64,000 bases of DNA, taken from assembly GCA_045119835.1 (NCBI GenBank), contig JBGVED010000014.1, positions 19,808 through 83,807 on the forward strand. Reading direction: 5' to 3'. The translations under genes were made by a program, and so were the position numbers. The notes below the pieces were generated by a model. The model searched no databases, was not told where the DNA came from, and saw only the letters and a list, made by a program, of their open reading frames with translations. Below are positions 53,282 to 62,150 of the stretch, in pieces. The number at the start of each line of letters is the position of its first letter. Positions within the stretch are counted from its first letter, which is position 1. The stretch comes from CALVUJ01 sp045119835 (lineage in GTDB: Bacteria > Bacillota_I > Bacilli_A > RFN20 > DUOF01).

Positions 53282-53704
53282 TTATCCAATCATTATGACT
53301 ATAGTACTACCTTCCTCTATCTTATCTCCATATTTAGGAAGTTGATCTATTACAGTATTTCCTTCTCCTATAAACTCAAACTTAAAATATTGAGACTTTA
53401 CTTTACTCTTATCTAATCCCACATAATTTTCTACTTTATAAGTTTTAGTATCCATCCAAGTATATGATTTATCTATTCCTCCACTTCTCTTTTCTACTCC
53501 TAAATATGGCAAAACATCACTTAATATTTCTTTTACTATTGGCCCTGCGACAGTTCCTCCATATTGAATTGCACTTTTAGGATTATCTATTGCTACATAT
53601 ACAACAACCTCCGGATCATCCATAGGTGCAGCTGCTATCATTGACAAATTATAGTTACCAGATTGATATACACCATTAACAGCCTTTTGAGCAGTTGCAG
53701 TCTT
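53282..53704 (-). pseudogene. Near-intact fragment of PBP 3' end (copy 2)
   Basis: 140 codons from K-T at 53704 (residue 494 of the intact PBP) to the stop at 53282, with no internal stop. The protein differs from the intact gene at few, mostly conservative, positions (such as SYTW for TYTW, SQYF for SSYF and IMIG for IMLG). An in-frame TAA at 53708-53710 and no promoter make expression doubtful. A 138-bp stretch (53468-53605) is identical to 56729-56866. The context TTTTAGGTATGCCTAACG before it nearly matches copy 1. Confidence 0.9.
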
Positions 53705-53721
53705 TCGTTAGGCATACCTAA

Positions 53722-53764
53722 AACAAAAAAAGACCAAGAAGCATATGTTATCTCCATTGACCTT
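53722..53764 (-). terminator. Weak terminator after the DUF4143 ATPase gene
   Basis: AAGGTCAA/TTGGTCTT stem with GU pairs (53730-53764) followed by a T-run on the minus strand; PBP fragment copy 2 begins just beyond. Confidence 0.5.
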
Positions 53765-53785
53765 TTATCTTTGCACTAAAACAAA

Positions 53786-54967
53786 TCAAAAATCATCCAT
53801 AAGCAAAAAATCTTTTAATCTAATATGCTTAACCGTACTAGTAGAATAATCTATATCATCATTAGTAATGATTATCTTTTGAGACAAATTATCTAAAGTT
53901 GCAAAAGCTCCAAATTCTCGTTTATATGCTTTTTCATCTAAAACACTATAAGCAACTTGAACATAATATTGTTTGTTAGCTTTCTTTGCTAAAAAATCAA
54001 TCTCCTTACCATTATTATCAAAAACAAATAATGTATATCCTCTATAAATTAATTCATTAAATACTATATTTTCTAAATTATGAGTTAAATCATATCTATT
54101 ATCTAAGCATCTAAGAGAATTAAAGCAAACATCCGTATTATATACTTTCTGATAATATGCAAGTTCCCTTTTTGTTTTAGTAGAATATTGTTTTATAGAT
54201 TCAATAATATATGCTTCTTCTAAGCAACTCAAATATTTCATAATTGTATTAATTGAACATTCACTATGCTCTTTCTTAATATAATCTTTAATAGAATTTG
54301 CAGAATAGATTCTAGAATTCGATTTCAAAATATAATTAACTATGCTCTTAAACAATTCTACTTTCCTAATTTTGTATCTATTAATTAAATCATTTAAAAC
54401 AATTGTCTCATCCAAATCATTCAAATATATTCTTTGTGCTTCCTCCCCATCAAATTCAAATCTTTTAGGAAATCCTCCCCAAATCAAATAATCCGATATA
54501 GAGCATTCTTTTTTCAATTCCTCACAGTATTCTATTATTTCTTTATATACAAAAGGATTAATTTTGAATGAAACATATCTACCACTCAATTCTTTAGTAA
54601 ATTCTTTAGATAATAGTTTTGAATTACTGCCAGTAATAAAAATAGAATTATCATCTAACCTTAAAGTTTTACAAGCTTCTTGCCATCCTTTTAAATTTTG
54701 AATTTCATCAAAAAACAAATAGCACTTACCTTCTTTTCTATTCTCATCAACATATTTAATCAAATCATCTTCATTTTTTATACTTGAATAAACCCTTTTA
54801 TCTTCAAAATTCAATTCAATTACATTATTTGATTTACTTAATATTTCTTCTTTTATTTGACCTAAAATTACAGATTTACCACATCGTCTAATACCAGTAA
54901 TAATTTTTATTAAATCAGAATCATAAAAGGCTCTAACAGGTTTAATATAATGTTCTCTTTGTATCAT
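53786..54967 (-). CDS. AAA-family ATPase, DUF4143 type
   Basis: 393 residues. KIITGIRRCGKSVIL is the Walker A region (about 20-34), CYLFFDEIQNLKGWQ the Walker B, and IFITGSNSKLLS the sensor 1. The C-terminal DUF4143 portion has VFNELIYRGYTLFVFDNNGKEIDFLAKKANKQYYVQVAYS, whose E-x-D-F/Q-V pattern is nuclease-like. This common bacterial family has no firm role. It lies in the PBP accretion zone as cargo, with a palindromic repeat pair just upstream (54995-55070). ATG at 54967. Confidence 0.85.
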   Translation of the reverse strand: MIQREHYIKPVRAFYDSDLIKIITGIRRCGKSVILGQIKEEILSKSNNVIELNFEDKRVYSSIKNEDDLIKYVDENRKEGKCYLFFDEIQNLKGWQEACKTLRLDDNSIFITGSNSKLLSKEFTKELSGRYVSFKINPFVYKEIIEYCEELKKECSISDYLIWGGFPKRFEFDGEEAQRIYLNDLDETIVLNDLINRYKIRKVELFKSIVNYILKSNSRIYSANSIKDYIKKEHSECSINTIMKYLSCLEEAYIIESIKQYSTKTKRELAYYQKVYNTDVCFNSLRCLDNRYDLTHNLENIVFNELIYRGYTLFVFDNNGKEIDFLAKKANKQYYVQVAYSVLDEKAYKREFGAFATLDNLSQKIIITNDDIDYSTSTVKHIRLKDFLLMDDF

Positions 54968-54994
54968 ATTAATTCACTCCTCGATTATATTTTA

Positions 54995-55070
54995 ATGAAA
55001 GATTTTCGAAAAAACAAGATATTTTTCATTGATAGTGAAAGATTTTTAAAAATACAGCAAAATTTTTCAC
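54995..55070. promoter_or_regulatory. Tandem imperfect palindromes upstream of the DUF4143 ATPase
   Basis: Two units 41 bases apart, each TGAAAGATTTT followed at about 16-17 bases by TTTTTCA (54995-55028 and 55036-55069). The second is an inverted repeat of 12 bases with one mismatch (55035-55046 with 55059-55070). Position about 30-100 bases upstream of the ATPase start suggests a regulator-binding site. Confidence 0.5.
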
Positions 55071-55627
55071 TAAAAGCACTTATTACTTTTCATATAAATA
55101 CCAAAGCACAATTACATTAATTATATAAAGGAATTAATATTATGCACTTCTCCCCTTTAAAATCACCTATTATTTCACCCCATTATTTAGCATTATTTTC
55201 ACTGTATCAAGATTATCTTTAAAAGAAAAAAGTTTGATTTCTTTTGATACATTAAAAGTAGACAGTATAAAAAAATGACACTATCTACATTTTTGTTATT
55301 ATTAAATTATAGAGGTATAACTAAAAACAAAAATAAATATACATTTGTTTGAGTTATGGTTTATACTACAATTATTACTACAAAAAAGAAAAAGACTCTT
55401 TTCTCTGACAAAAACATACACTTTATAAAAACTTTTACTATTAGTATATAACAAAACAATACTGCCCATATCTCTATTTAACACAAAATAAAATAGCAAG
55501 CACCAAATATCATCAAAAAAAGATATTATTTTTAATAATTTTATTCTATTATTTTGCCACTTTTTATCATATTATGTTTAAAATTTTATACTTTTGTTAT
55601 AGTATAATAATATAGGAGATGTTATCA
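55071..55627. other. Gene-poor AT-rich stretch with an unassigned hairpin
   Basis: No convincing gene in about 550 bases. It contains a hairpin GTAGACAGT/ACTATCTAC (55258-55288, one mismatch, 13-base loop) followed by T on the plus strand, and a TATAAT box at 55603-55608 before the plus-strand gene at 55628. A 65-residue minus-strand frame (55302-55499) has no ribosome site or sensible composition. The hairpin may be the end of a vanished mobile element or gene. Confidence 0.45.
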
Positions 55628-56341
55628 ATGGAAGCCCAATTAATTAGCGCAAAACTTTGTCGCGAAGAAAATGGTATTTTTTGGAAATTAACTTTAGCAG
55701 ATAATAACAATAACATTATAGGAACTTTTGGAACTAAAGTGGATACAATAAATTTTAGAGTGTTTACATTTGGCTTAACTAAAATTTTAAACAACAGAAA
55801 CTTATTTAACTTAACAGGTAAAACATTATCTTCCCCAATTTTAGTAAAAAGGACTCCTACTAGAGTAGAAAGCATAGCAAACAAAGACGGACGTTTCTTT
55901 TCAATTGATTCAAGCGCCAAAATGTCTTATGGAAGAGAATTTGATACATCAGATTATGAAGAAGCAACATTAACTAGTCTAGAATCAAAAAGCGGTATCC
56001 TTCAAACAAATATAGATTTAGGTTATTCTTCACAATGTTTTCAAGCACCAGAAGCATATAGAGGTTTCAAACCAGTATATAATGTAGATTCAAGCATGGA
56101 ACAACAAATTGCCGGAGCTAATTATTTTGCAATGTTTATTTACCAAGTTTTAAACGTATGCAAAATCGATGATTTAATACAACAAGGGGATAAAAAATAT
56201 CCAAAACTATCTATTGCGCTTGATGAAAAAGAAAATATAATAGCTCTGGGTGATGTAAACAAAGAAATTTGGCTTATTCAATCAAAGGAAGGTTATACTT
56301 TATCAAATACTCCTATTAAAATCCCACAAACCATAAAATAA
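55628..56341 (+). CDS. Unknown protein, 237 aa
   Basis: From the ATG at 55628, with AGGAG nine bases upstream; the ATG at 55619 abuts the SD. The N terminus MEAQLISAKLCREENGIFWKLTL and NNNIIGTFGTKV look like a beta-rich fold; later GRFFSIDSSAKMSYGREFDTSDY and PVYNVDSSMEQQIAGANYFAMFIYQVLNVCKIDDLIQQ. No known family. It stands alone on the plus strand between the PBP and the accretion zone. A terminator follows at 56348. Confidence 0.65.
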   Translation: MEAQLISAKLCREENGIFWKLTLADNNNNIIGTFGTKVDTINFRVFTFGLTKILNNRNLFNLTGKTLSSPILVKRTPTRVESIANKDGRFFSIDSSAKMSYGREFDTSDYEEATLTSLESKSGILQTNIDLGYSSQCFQAPEAYRGFKPVYNVDSSMEQQIAGANYFAMFIYQVLNVCKIDDLIQQGDKKYPKLSIALDEKENIIALGDVNKEIWLIQSKEGYTLSNTPIKIPQTIK

Positions 56342-56347
56342 ATCACT

Positions 56348-56403
56348 AAAAGGACAAATTAACCAGTTTACATAAACCTATCAATATAATTTGTCCTTTT
56401 TTA
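56348..56403 (+). terminator. Terminator after the 237-aa gene
   Basis: AAGGACAAATT/AATTTGTCCTT arms (56350-56398) with a long loop, followed by six T on the plus strand. Confidence 0.65.
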
Positions 56404-56542
56404 CAACCAACAAACAAGATAAAAAAATTTTTATAACTAATATATATTGTTTCATATTTTTATAACTAATACTATTTTAAATTTACATATTTTCTTAATA
56501 ATTAATTACATTTACTTATACACCATTATATTTTTATTAAAA

Positions 56543-58444
56543 TTAGCCTAACATTATAACTATTGTACTTCCTTCTTCTACTTTCTCTCCATATTTAGGT
56601 AATTGATCTATTACAGTATTTCCTTCTCCAATAAATTCAAATTTAAAATAAGAAGATTTAACTTTACTCTTTTCAAGTCCAACATAATTCTCTACTTTAT
56701 AAGTTTTAGTATCCATCCAAGTATATGTTTTATCTATTCCTCCACTTCTCTTTTCTACTCCTAAATATGGCAAAACATCACTTAATATTTCTTTTACTAT
56801 TGGCCCTGCGACAGTTCCTCCATATTGAATTGCACTTTTAGGATTATCTATTGCTACATATACAACGACTTCAGGGTCATCCATAGGTGCAGCTGCTATC
56901 ATTGACAAATTATAGTTACCAGATTGATAAACTCCATTAACAGCCTTTTGAGCAGTACCGGTTTTACCACCTACTCTATATCCTTCAATATGAGCGTTTC
57001 TTCCTCCACCAAGACTTACTACATGCTCTAATGCATCCCTCATTTTATCACTAGTTTCTTTACTTATTACTTGCCTTTTTATTTCATTTTCTTTTTCATA
57101 AATTATTTCTCCAGTTGAAGTTAAAGAAACACCATCTAAAATACTTGGAGTATACAAATACCCTCCATTAATAACTGCACTAAATGCTGTAACAAGTTGT
57201 AAAGCTGTAACGCTAACCCCTTGCCCAAAAGCACTTGTAGCCTGTTCCAATAAATTATAATTATCATAATTAAACATAATACCGGCACTTTCACCCCATA
57301 TATCAATACCCGTTTTACTACCAAATCCAAAATTAGTAATATAATTAAACAAACTATCTTTCCCTAATTTTTGAGCAATTGAAACAAAACCTGGGTTGGA
57401 AGAGTTTTGTAAAACCTCTAAATACGTTTGCAGACCATGTCCTCCTTTTTTCCAAGACTTTATCCTCTGCCCCTCCACATAAACACTACCAGTATCATAA
57501 TAAGTATCTTTATACATATCAATCACCTTTTCTTCTAACGCTGCAGCAAAAGAAAAAACCTTAAAAGTTGAACCTGGTTCATAAGACTTCCATATTGCTA
57601 GATTTCGATTATAAATATCACTATTATAACTTTGATAATCATTTGGATTATAAGTAGGATAATTAACAATACCTAATATTTCTCCATTATTAGGATTCAT
57701 TGCAATCCCTATAACAGACTCTGGAGAATACTTTAAATAAGCATTATACAACTCTCTTTCCATAACGCTTTGAATATTATAATCAATAGTTAAATTAAGA
57801 CTCATGCCAGCGGCTGGACTAATAACATTAGATTCCAAATTATTAAATAGCCCACCTTTTGCATCCATATAATAATTTAAATAACCATTTTCTCCTTGCA
57901 AATAACTATTATAATAAGCTTCAACTCCCGCTAATCCTTGATTATCACTACCTACAAACCCCAAAGTATGCGCTAAAGTAGATTCATATGGATAATAACG
58001 CATTGAATCTCTAAGCAAATAGACACCCTCTAAATTCAAATCATTAATTCTAGTAGCGGTTTTATCATCTACCTTCCTACCATTACCATTAAGCCTTACA
58101 ATAGAAACTTTTTTATTAATTTGATTATAAATATCTTTTGCATCCATCTTTAAAATAGGAGCAAGAATTGTACTGGTTTTAGCTTTTTCTTTTACCTGAT
58201 ATGGAATAAAAGCAATAGACATAGTAGGAACATTAATAGCTAAAGCCTTACCAGTTCTATCGTAGATATACCCCCTGCTTGCTACAAGAGGAAAACTTCT
58301 CTGCCATGAATCAATCGCCCCATTTAACAAAATATTATTTCTAGCAATTTGAATATAACCAAGCCTCATACCAATTATTGCAATAGCTAAAGAAAAAATG
58401 ATCTCTAGAGAAAATATCTTTCTAAACATTGCTGTTTTAATCAC
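56543..58444 (-). CDS. Class B penicillin-binding protein with PASTA (FtsI/SpoVD type)
   Basis: 633 residues, GTG start at 58444 with GGTGAT 5 bases upstream; an ATG at 58429 is an alternative. A single TM helix at about 13-29, a dimerisation domain with SRGYIYDRTGKALAIN, and the transpeptidase with S292-TFK295, SSN 348-350 and KTG 494-496; a C-terminal PASTA domain of about 55 residues (578-633) with IDQLPKYG. It makes septal peptidoglycan cross-links outside the membrane. In most Bacillota it follows ftsL directly; here ftsL is 3.4 kb upstream, behind three other genes. Two partial copies of its 3' end lie at 52067-53704. Confidence 0.95.
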   Translation of the reverse strand: MIKTAMFRKIFSLEIIFSLAIAIIGMRLGYIQIARNNILLNGAIDSWQRSFPLVASRGYIYDRTGKALAINVPTMSIAFIPYQVKEKAKTSTILAPILKMDAKDIYNQINKKVSIVRLNGNGRKVDDKTATRINDLNLEGVYLLRDSMRYYPYESTLAHTLGFVGSDNQGLAGVEAYYNSYLQGENGYLNYYMDAKGGLFNNLESNVISPAAGMSLNLTIDYNIQSVMERELYNAYLKYSPESVIGIAMNPNNGEILGIVNYPTYNPNDYQSYNSDIYNRNLAIWKSYEPGSTFKVFSFAAALEEKVIDMYKDTYYDTGSVYVEGQRIKSWKKGGHGLQTYLEVLQNSSNPGFVSIAQKLGKDSLFNYITNFGFGSKTGIDIWGESAGIMFNYDNYNLLEQATSAFGQGVSVTALQLVTAFSAVINGGYLYTPSILDGVSLTSTGEIIYEKENEIKRQVISKETSDKMRDALEHVVSLGGGRNAHIEGYRVGGKTGTAQKAVNGVYQSGNYNLSMIAAAPMDDPEVVVYVAIDNPKSAIQYGGTVAGPIVKEILSDVLPYLGVEKRSGGIDKTYTWMDTKTYKVENYVGLEKSKVKSSYFKFEFIGEGNTVIDQLPKYGEKVEEGSTIVIMLG

Positions 58445-58488
58445 TTTTAATCACCAATACACTTTATGATTTTTAGCAACAAAAAAGA

Positions 58489-59847
58489 CTATCTACTAGC
58501 CTTTTTCAAATTACTTTTCATTTTATTAAGCATGCTTTCATATATTTCTTTAAATTCTTTTCCCATTAAAATTTCCGCTTTTTTTACAAAAGGAATATTA
58601 TCATATTTTCTTATATATTTTTCAAAATCACTAAAATAACTATTATAAGAAGAATAAGCAGTATCAATTCCTCTAACAAGATTAAAATATTCATTTTTAA
58701 CAAAACCATTTATAAATAAAACACTAGGTTGCAACCTATATAATAAAGGGTTATTTTCTTCTTTTATAAAATTTTCATCAACAGATAAATTTATTTTTAT
58801 CTCCTTCTCGAAACCAAATTTTAATTTATCAAATTCTTTACTTACTATCTCGTTTACTTTATCATGAGCGATTTGCAAAAATAAAGGCTCCATAATCTTA
58901 TAAATATCAAATTCCTCTACATCAAATAACAACCCATTAAAATAATAGCCATCATCTATATATTCTATATAAGAACTACTATTATTATTTCTTAAATATG
59001 TATTAAGCAAATCAACTCTTGTTTCTGTATCATATGTTTTATAAAAACTACAATTTAACAAAGAAAACAAATCAAAATCACTAAGATAATCTTTTCTTTT
59101 TAATAAATTCATATATTTATCAAAAACTCTCTTTTCCTTCATAAAATCTATTCTATTTTTTTTAATATGATCATCATAATTGTATTTATAAATTTTATTG
59201 AATTCTATAATTTCATTTCCATTTCCATCATTCATTTTCCTTATCTTTGAAAAATTTAAAGTAGCAAAGTTACAATTTTTAACATCATATTTATCTTTTA
59301 AAAATTTTTTAGAAAATAATTTTAAGAAATCACAAGAAAATTTCTCAGCATCATATTCTATAGGTTGCAAAGAATACTCAACGTCAAATAAAGGACTATA
59401 TTCAATATAATTAGAATTTAGAAATAAAGCAGATTTTTCTAGATTCTCATCAAATTCTAATAATTGTTCCTTACTATCAAATAACTCATGTATGATTCCT
59501 TTTTCTTTATAATACTCACACGCTTTTCTTTGATAAAAGTGTCTTAATTCATGCAAACATGTTGCTAAAATCTCATAATAATTATCTTCCTCAATTGTAC
59601 TAGCATTTATAAATGTTCCTTCTTCACTATCTTCACCTTTTGCATTAGAATCTAATATCTTAAAATTAAATTTAAAAACACCTAGTTCTGGATAAAAGCC
59701 ACTAATTTCATCCATTATATTTTCAAAAATCTCAACTCTTTTACTAAAAGCCAAATCCCACCAAATATCTCCTTTTAACATCTCTAAATTTTCTACAATC
59801 TTATCATTTTCCAAAATTTTGCTAAAAAATATATTTATCCCACTCAT
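58489..59847 (-). CDS. HExxH-type putative metallopeptidase, paralogue of the next gene
   Basis: 452 residues. HELRHFYQ gives an HExxH zinc motif at 99-103, with a possible third ligand in YDAEKFSCD (about 166-168). Otherwise unrecognised. The N-terminal third (IWWDLAFSKRVEIF, FINASTIEEDNYY) aligns by eye with the gene at 59844, where the HExxH is replaced. ATG at 59847 overlaps the upstream stop as ATGA. The substrate and location are unknown; no signal peptide. It sits in a cell-division neighbourhood. Confidence 0.7.
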   Translation of the reverse strand: MSGINIFFSKILENDKIVENLEMLKGDIWWDLAFSKRVEIFENIMDEISGFYPELGVFKFNFKILDSNAKGEDSEEGTFINASTIEEDNYYEILATCLHELRHFYQRKACEYYKEKGIIHELFDSKEQLLEFDENLEKSALFLNSNYIEYSPLFDVEYSLQPIEYDAEKFSCDFLKLFSKKFLKDKYDVKNCNFATLNFSKIRKMNDGNGNEIIEFNKIYKYNYDDHIKKNRIDFMKEKRVFDKYMNLLKRKDYLSDFDLFSLLNCSFYKTYDTETRVDLLNTYLRNNNSSSYIEYIDDGYYFNGLLFDVEEFDIYKIMEPLFLQIAHDKVNEIVSKEFDKLKFGFEKEIKINLSVDENFIKEENNPLLYRLQPSVLFINGFVKNEYFNLVRGIDTAYSSYNSYFSDFEKYIRKYDNIPFVKKAEILMGKEFKEIYESMLNKMKSNLKKASR

Positions 59848-61013
59848 TTTCTAACACCTCTTTTAGCAAAAGGAAAATAATTTCCTGATGTTCTATCTAA
59901 AATATCATTTAACTTTTCTTTATTAAGAAGCCTATATATACTTTGATATTTAAAAATCCCAAAATCTATCCCTATATTACTACTATCAATTTTATAAATA
60001 ACAGATAACAACCATTTCTTTTTATAACCACTTCTATCTTCTTTTAATTGATTATCCAAATCGTTTAAACATTCATATAAAACAATATTCAATAAATTTT
60101 CTAAATTATCATAAGGATAAATATTCCCATTAACAATTAAATCATTTTTACTCCATGAAACCTTCATATCATCACTATATATTCTTCTAATAATTTCATT
60201 AAAACATTTAATAACTAAAACAGGATCACTATTTTTAATAATTTTTGGATACACCATAAAAAATAAATCCTTATCATCTACTAAAGATAAATCTGTAGTT
60301 TTTAATTTTTCTACCTTCTCTTTTATAATTTCAACTTTCCTAATCGCATCAAAAGTATCAACCAAATGCTCATTAATAAATTCTTCTGCTGCATTATTTA
60401 AAAACTCATTATCTAAAATATTACAATTACTCATAAAAAATTCTTCATCATAGCCATCATTAATATCATAATTATCCCTAGCAATATCAAAAAGAATAGT
60501 TTCTGAAAATCTCCTAGCTTCCTTATAAATATATTGATAAAAAGCATAGTCTTCCCCATCTTCTTTATCAATTCTTAAATTTATTTCTCCATAATTTACA
60601 TTTTTAAAATTTTGAAAAAGCTCTTCTCTCTCTTCAATACTTAAATTAATATCATATTCATCACAATAATAAAGTTCCAACAAATATAACCTAAGAGTAA
60701 ACAAATATTCATACATAGTTAAATATTGATTGTAATTAATATCATTAATTATCAATCCATTATCACAATCACCCGCAATATTTTTATAATTATATTCGTT
60801 TTCATATACATCTCTACCAATAAAATTATCACTAATATCAATTTCAATTTTATCTATATTTAATGCTTCACAAATAAACCTATTAAATTTTCTATAAAAA
60901 TTAATTTTATTCTTCTCACTTAGTTTTCTCCAATTACTGGTTTTTAAATACTCAAAAAGAACTGCTAATTTAGGATCTGACATAATTTTAATAACTACAC
61001 TATCATTATTCAT
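59844..61013 (-). CDS. Unknown protein, degenerate paralogue of the HExxH protein
   Basis: 389 residues. NWRKLSEKNKINFYRKF and LIINDINYNQYLTMYEYLFTLRLYLLELYY align with the neighbour's WWDLAFSKRVEIFENI and STIEEDNYYEILATCLHELRHFYQ, so the catalytic HELRH has become LFTLRL. It could be an inactive partner subunit. Also IYKEARRFSETILF matches EYDAEKFSCDF. Acidic, cytosolic composition. ATG at 61013 with GGAG two bases upstream, a tight spacing. Coupled to the downstream gene by ATGA. Confidence 0.65.
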   Translation of the reverse strand: MNNDSVVIKIMSDPKLAVLFEYLKTSNWRKLSEKNKINFYRKFNRFICEALNIDKIEIDISDNFIGRDVYENEYNYKNIAGDCDNGLIINDINYNQYLTMYEYLFTLRLYLLELYYCDEYDINLSIEEREELFQNFKNVNYGEINLRIDKEDGEDYAFYQYIYKEARRFSETILFDIARDNYDINDGYDEEFFMSNCNILDNEFLNNAAEEFINEHLVDTFDAIRKVEIIKEKVEKLKTTDLSLVDDKDLFFMVYPKIIKNSDPVLVIKCFNEIIRRIYSDDMKVSWSKNDLIVNGNIYPYDNLENLLNIVLYECLNDLDNQLKEDRSGYKKKWLLSVIYKIDSSNIGIDFGIFKYQSIYRLLNKEKLNDILDRTSGNYFPFAKRGVRK

Positions 61014-61089
61014 ATCTCCATCACCAACAAAATTATAACATGTCCTTAACGTTATTACACTAAAAATTTTTTTTACAAAAAAAAATATA

Positions 61090-61848
61090 TCATTTAGACA
61101 TATTTATAAATTCTACAATTTTCTCTACTGGTATTGCATATCCAGTAATAAAATTACCATTATTATCAAAAACACCTGCAAAAGTTATACCAACTATTTC
61201 ATTATATTCATTAAGTAATGCACCACCGCTACTACCACTATTTATATTAGCACTATGCACAATTACTTCAAAATCAACTTTTGATTTATTATTGTTTAAA
61301 GAAATATAACTATAACAATTAATCATTCCATTAGTAATTACATTTTTTATGGAATTAGGATTTCCCATACTTTTAACACTTTCTCTAACTTCACTACTAT
61401 TATCACTAATATTTAAAACTTTTAAAGTTTCTTTATTTTCAAATCTTACTATAGCTAAATCATATTTTACATCGCTATACATAACTTCTCCTACATATTT
61501 ATTAAAATAAAAATCTTCAACAATTATTTGTTGATTAGAATATGAATAATCATACCCTATAACATGATTATTAGTTAATACATAATAATAATTTTCATCT
61601 TTTCTATATATAACACCACTACCATAAGAATTATTTTCTTTATATTTTATACCTAAAAAAGTACTATAACAATTATTAAAAATCATTACATTAGCTTTTA
61701 AAACTTCATCATTTTTTTCACTACTAATATACAAATTACTACTATAAGAAGATACCATCTTCGCATTATACATACTTTCACTATTGTTACAAGCACTAAC
61801 TAAAAAAAAGGCAAGAAAAATAATCACAAATCTAAAACAACGTCTCAT
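61090..61848 (-). CDS. Lipoprotein trypsin-like serine protease (S1C/DegP core, no PDZ)
   Basis: 252 residues. Lipobox VSAC with C20. Catalytic triad visible: H95 in LTNNHVIGYD, D130 in KYDLAIVRF, S207 in NSGSSGGAL. SMGNPNSIKNVIT and the C-terminal GYAIPVEKIVEF support the trypsin-like HtrA fold, but there is no PDZ domain, so it is a short surface protease. It follows ftsL after a terminator and may run into the two HExxH-type genes. Role in envelope proteolysis is inference. Confidence 0.85.
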   Translation of the reverse strand: MRRCFRFVIIFLAFFLVSACNNSESMYNAKMVSSYSSNLYISSEKNDEVLKANVMIFNNCYSTFLGIKYKENNSYGSGVIYRKDENYYYVLTNNHVIGYDYSYSNQQIIVEDFYFNKYVGEVMYSDVKYDLAIVRFENKETLKVLNISDNSSEVRESVKSMGNPNSIKNVITNGMINCYSYISLNNNKSKVDFEVIVHSANINSGSSGGALLNEYNEIVGITFAGVFDNNGNFITGYAIPVEKIVEFINMSK

Positions 61849-61871
61849 TTTTTACCTCCCTTTCAAAAACA

Positions 61872-61914
61872 TAAAAAAGATAGCAATGACAAATAATTAA
61901 TCATTACTATCTTT
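61872..61914 (-). terminator. Terminator inside the 3' end of ftsL
   Basis: A 14-bp stem with one GT pair (61876-61889 with 61901-61914), 11-base loop, T-rich tract on the minus strand. It overlaps the last codons of the FtsL-like gene, closing mraZ-rsmH-ftsL before the protease gene. Confidence 0.8.
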
Positions 61915-62136
61915 AATTGTACTTACTCCCATTAACTCTTCTTGTTCAAACATTAAAGTACTATTTAAATTTTCTTCTTTTTTAATTTCTTCTTGTAAAA
62001 CTTCATTTGAATTATTTAAATCGTTAGTTTGAGGGTTAACAAAGAACACTGTAAAAATAAACAGTAACAAAGCACACAAACCAAAAGTTCTTATCTCATA
62101 ATCAAACTTAGTTTTTAACTTCTTCTTCGTAATCAT
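61897..62136 (-). CDS. ftsL: FtsL-like cell division protein
   Basis: 79 residues from the ATG at 62136 with GGGAGG eight bases upstream. A basic cytoplasmic start (KKKLKTKFDYE), one TM helix (about 20-36) and a short polar, Glu-rich extracellular coiled-coil tail (SNEVLQEEIKKEENLNSTL). Topology, size and place after rsmH match FtsL; sequence is too divergent for certainty. FtsL bridges FtsB, DivIB and the septal PBP. A hairpin terminator overlaps its end. Confidence 0.6.
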   Translation of the reverse strand: MITKKKLKTKFDYEIRTFGLCALLLFIFTVFFVNPQTNDLNNSNEVLQEEIKKEENLNSTLMFEQEELMGVSTIKDSND

Positions 62137-62150
62137 CCTCAATACCTCCC

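Noticed and set aside
53282..53647. Calling the 121-residue frame a real small PASTA protein
   Set aside because: It is part of a longer PBP 3' fragment starting at 53704, has no promoter or ribosome site and an in-frame stop just upstream, so it is listed as a pseudogene.
55258..55288. Hairpin considered as an IS terminal repeat
   Set aside because: Only one copy, no partner inverted repeat, no transposase and no target duplication found by eye.
55302..55499. 65-residue minus-strand open frame
   Set aside because: No ribosome site, hydrophobic low-complexity composition and no neighbour logic; likely chance in AT-rich DNA.
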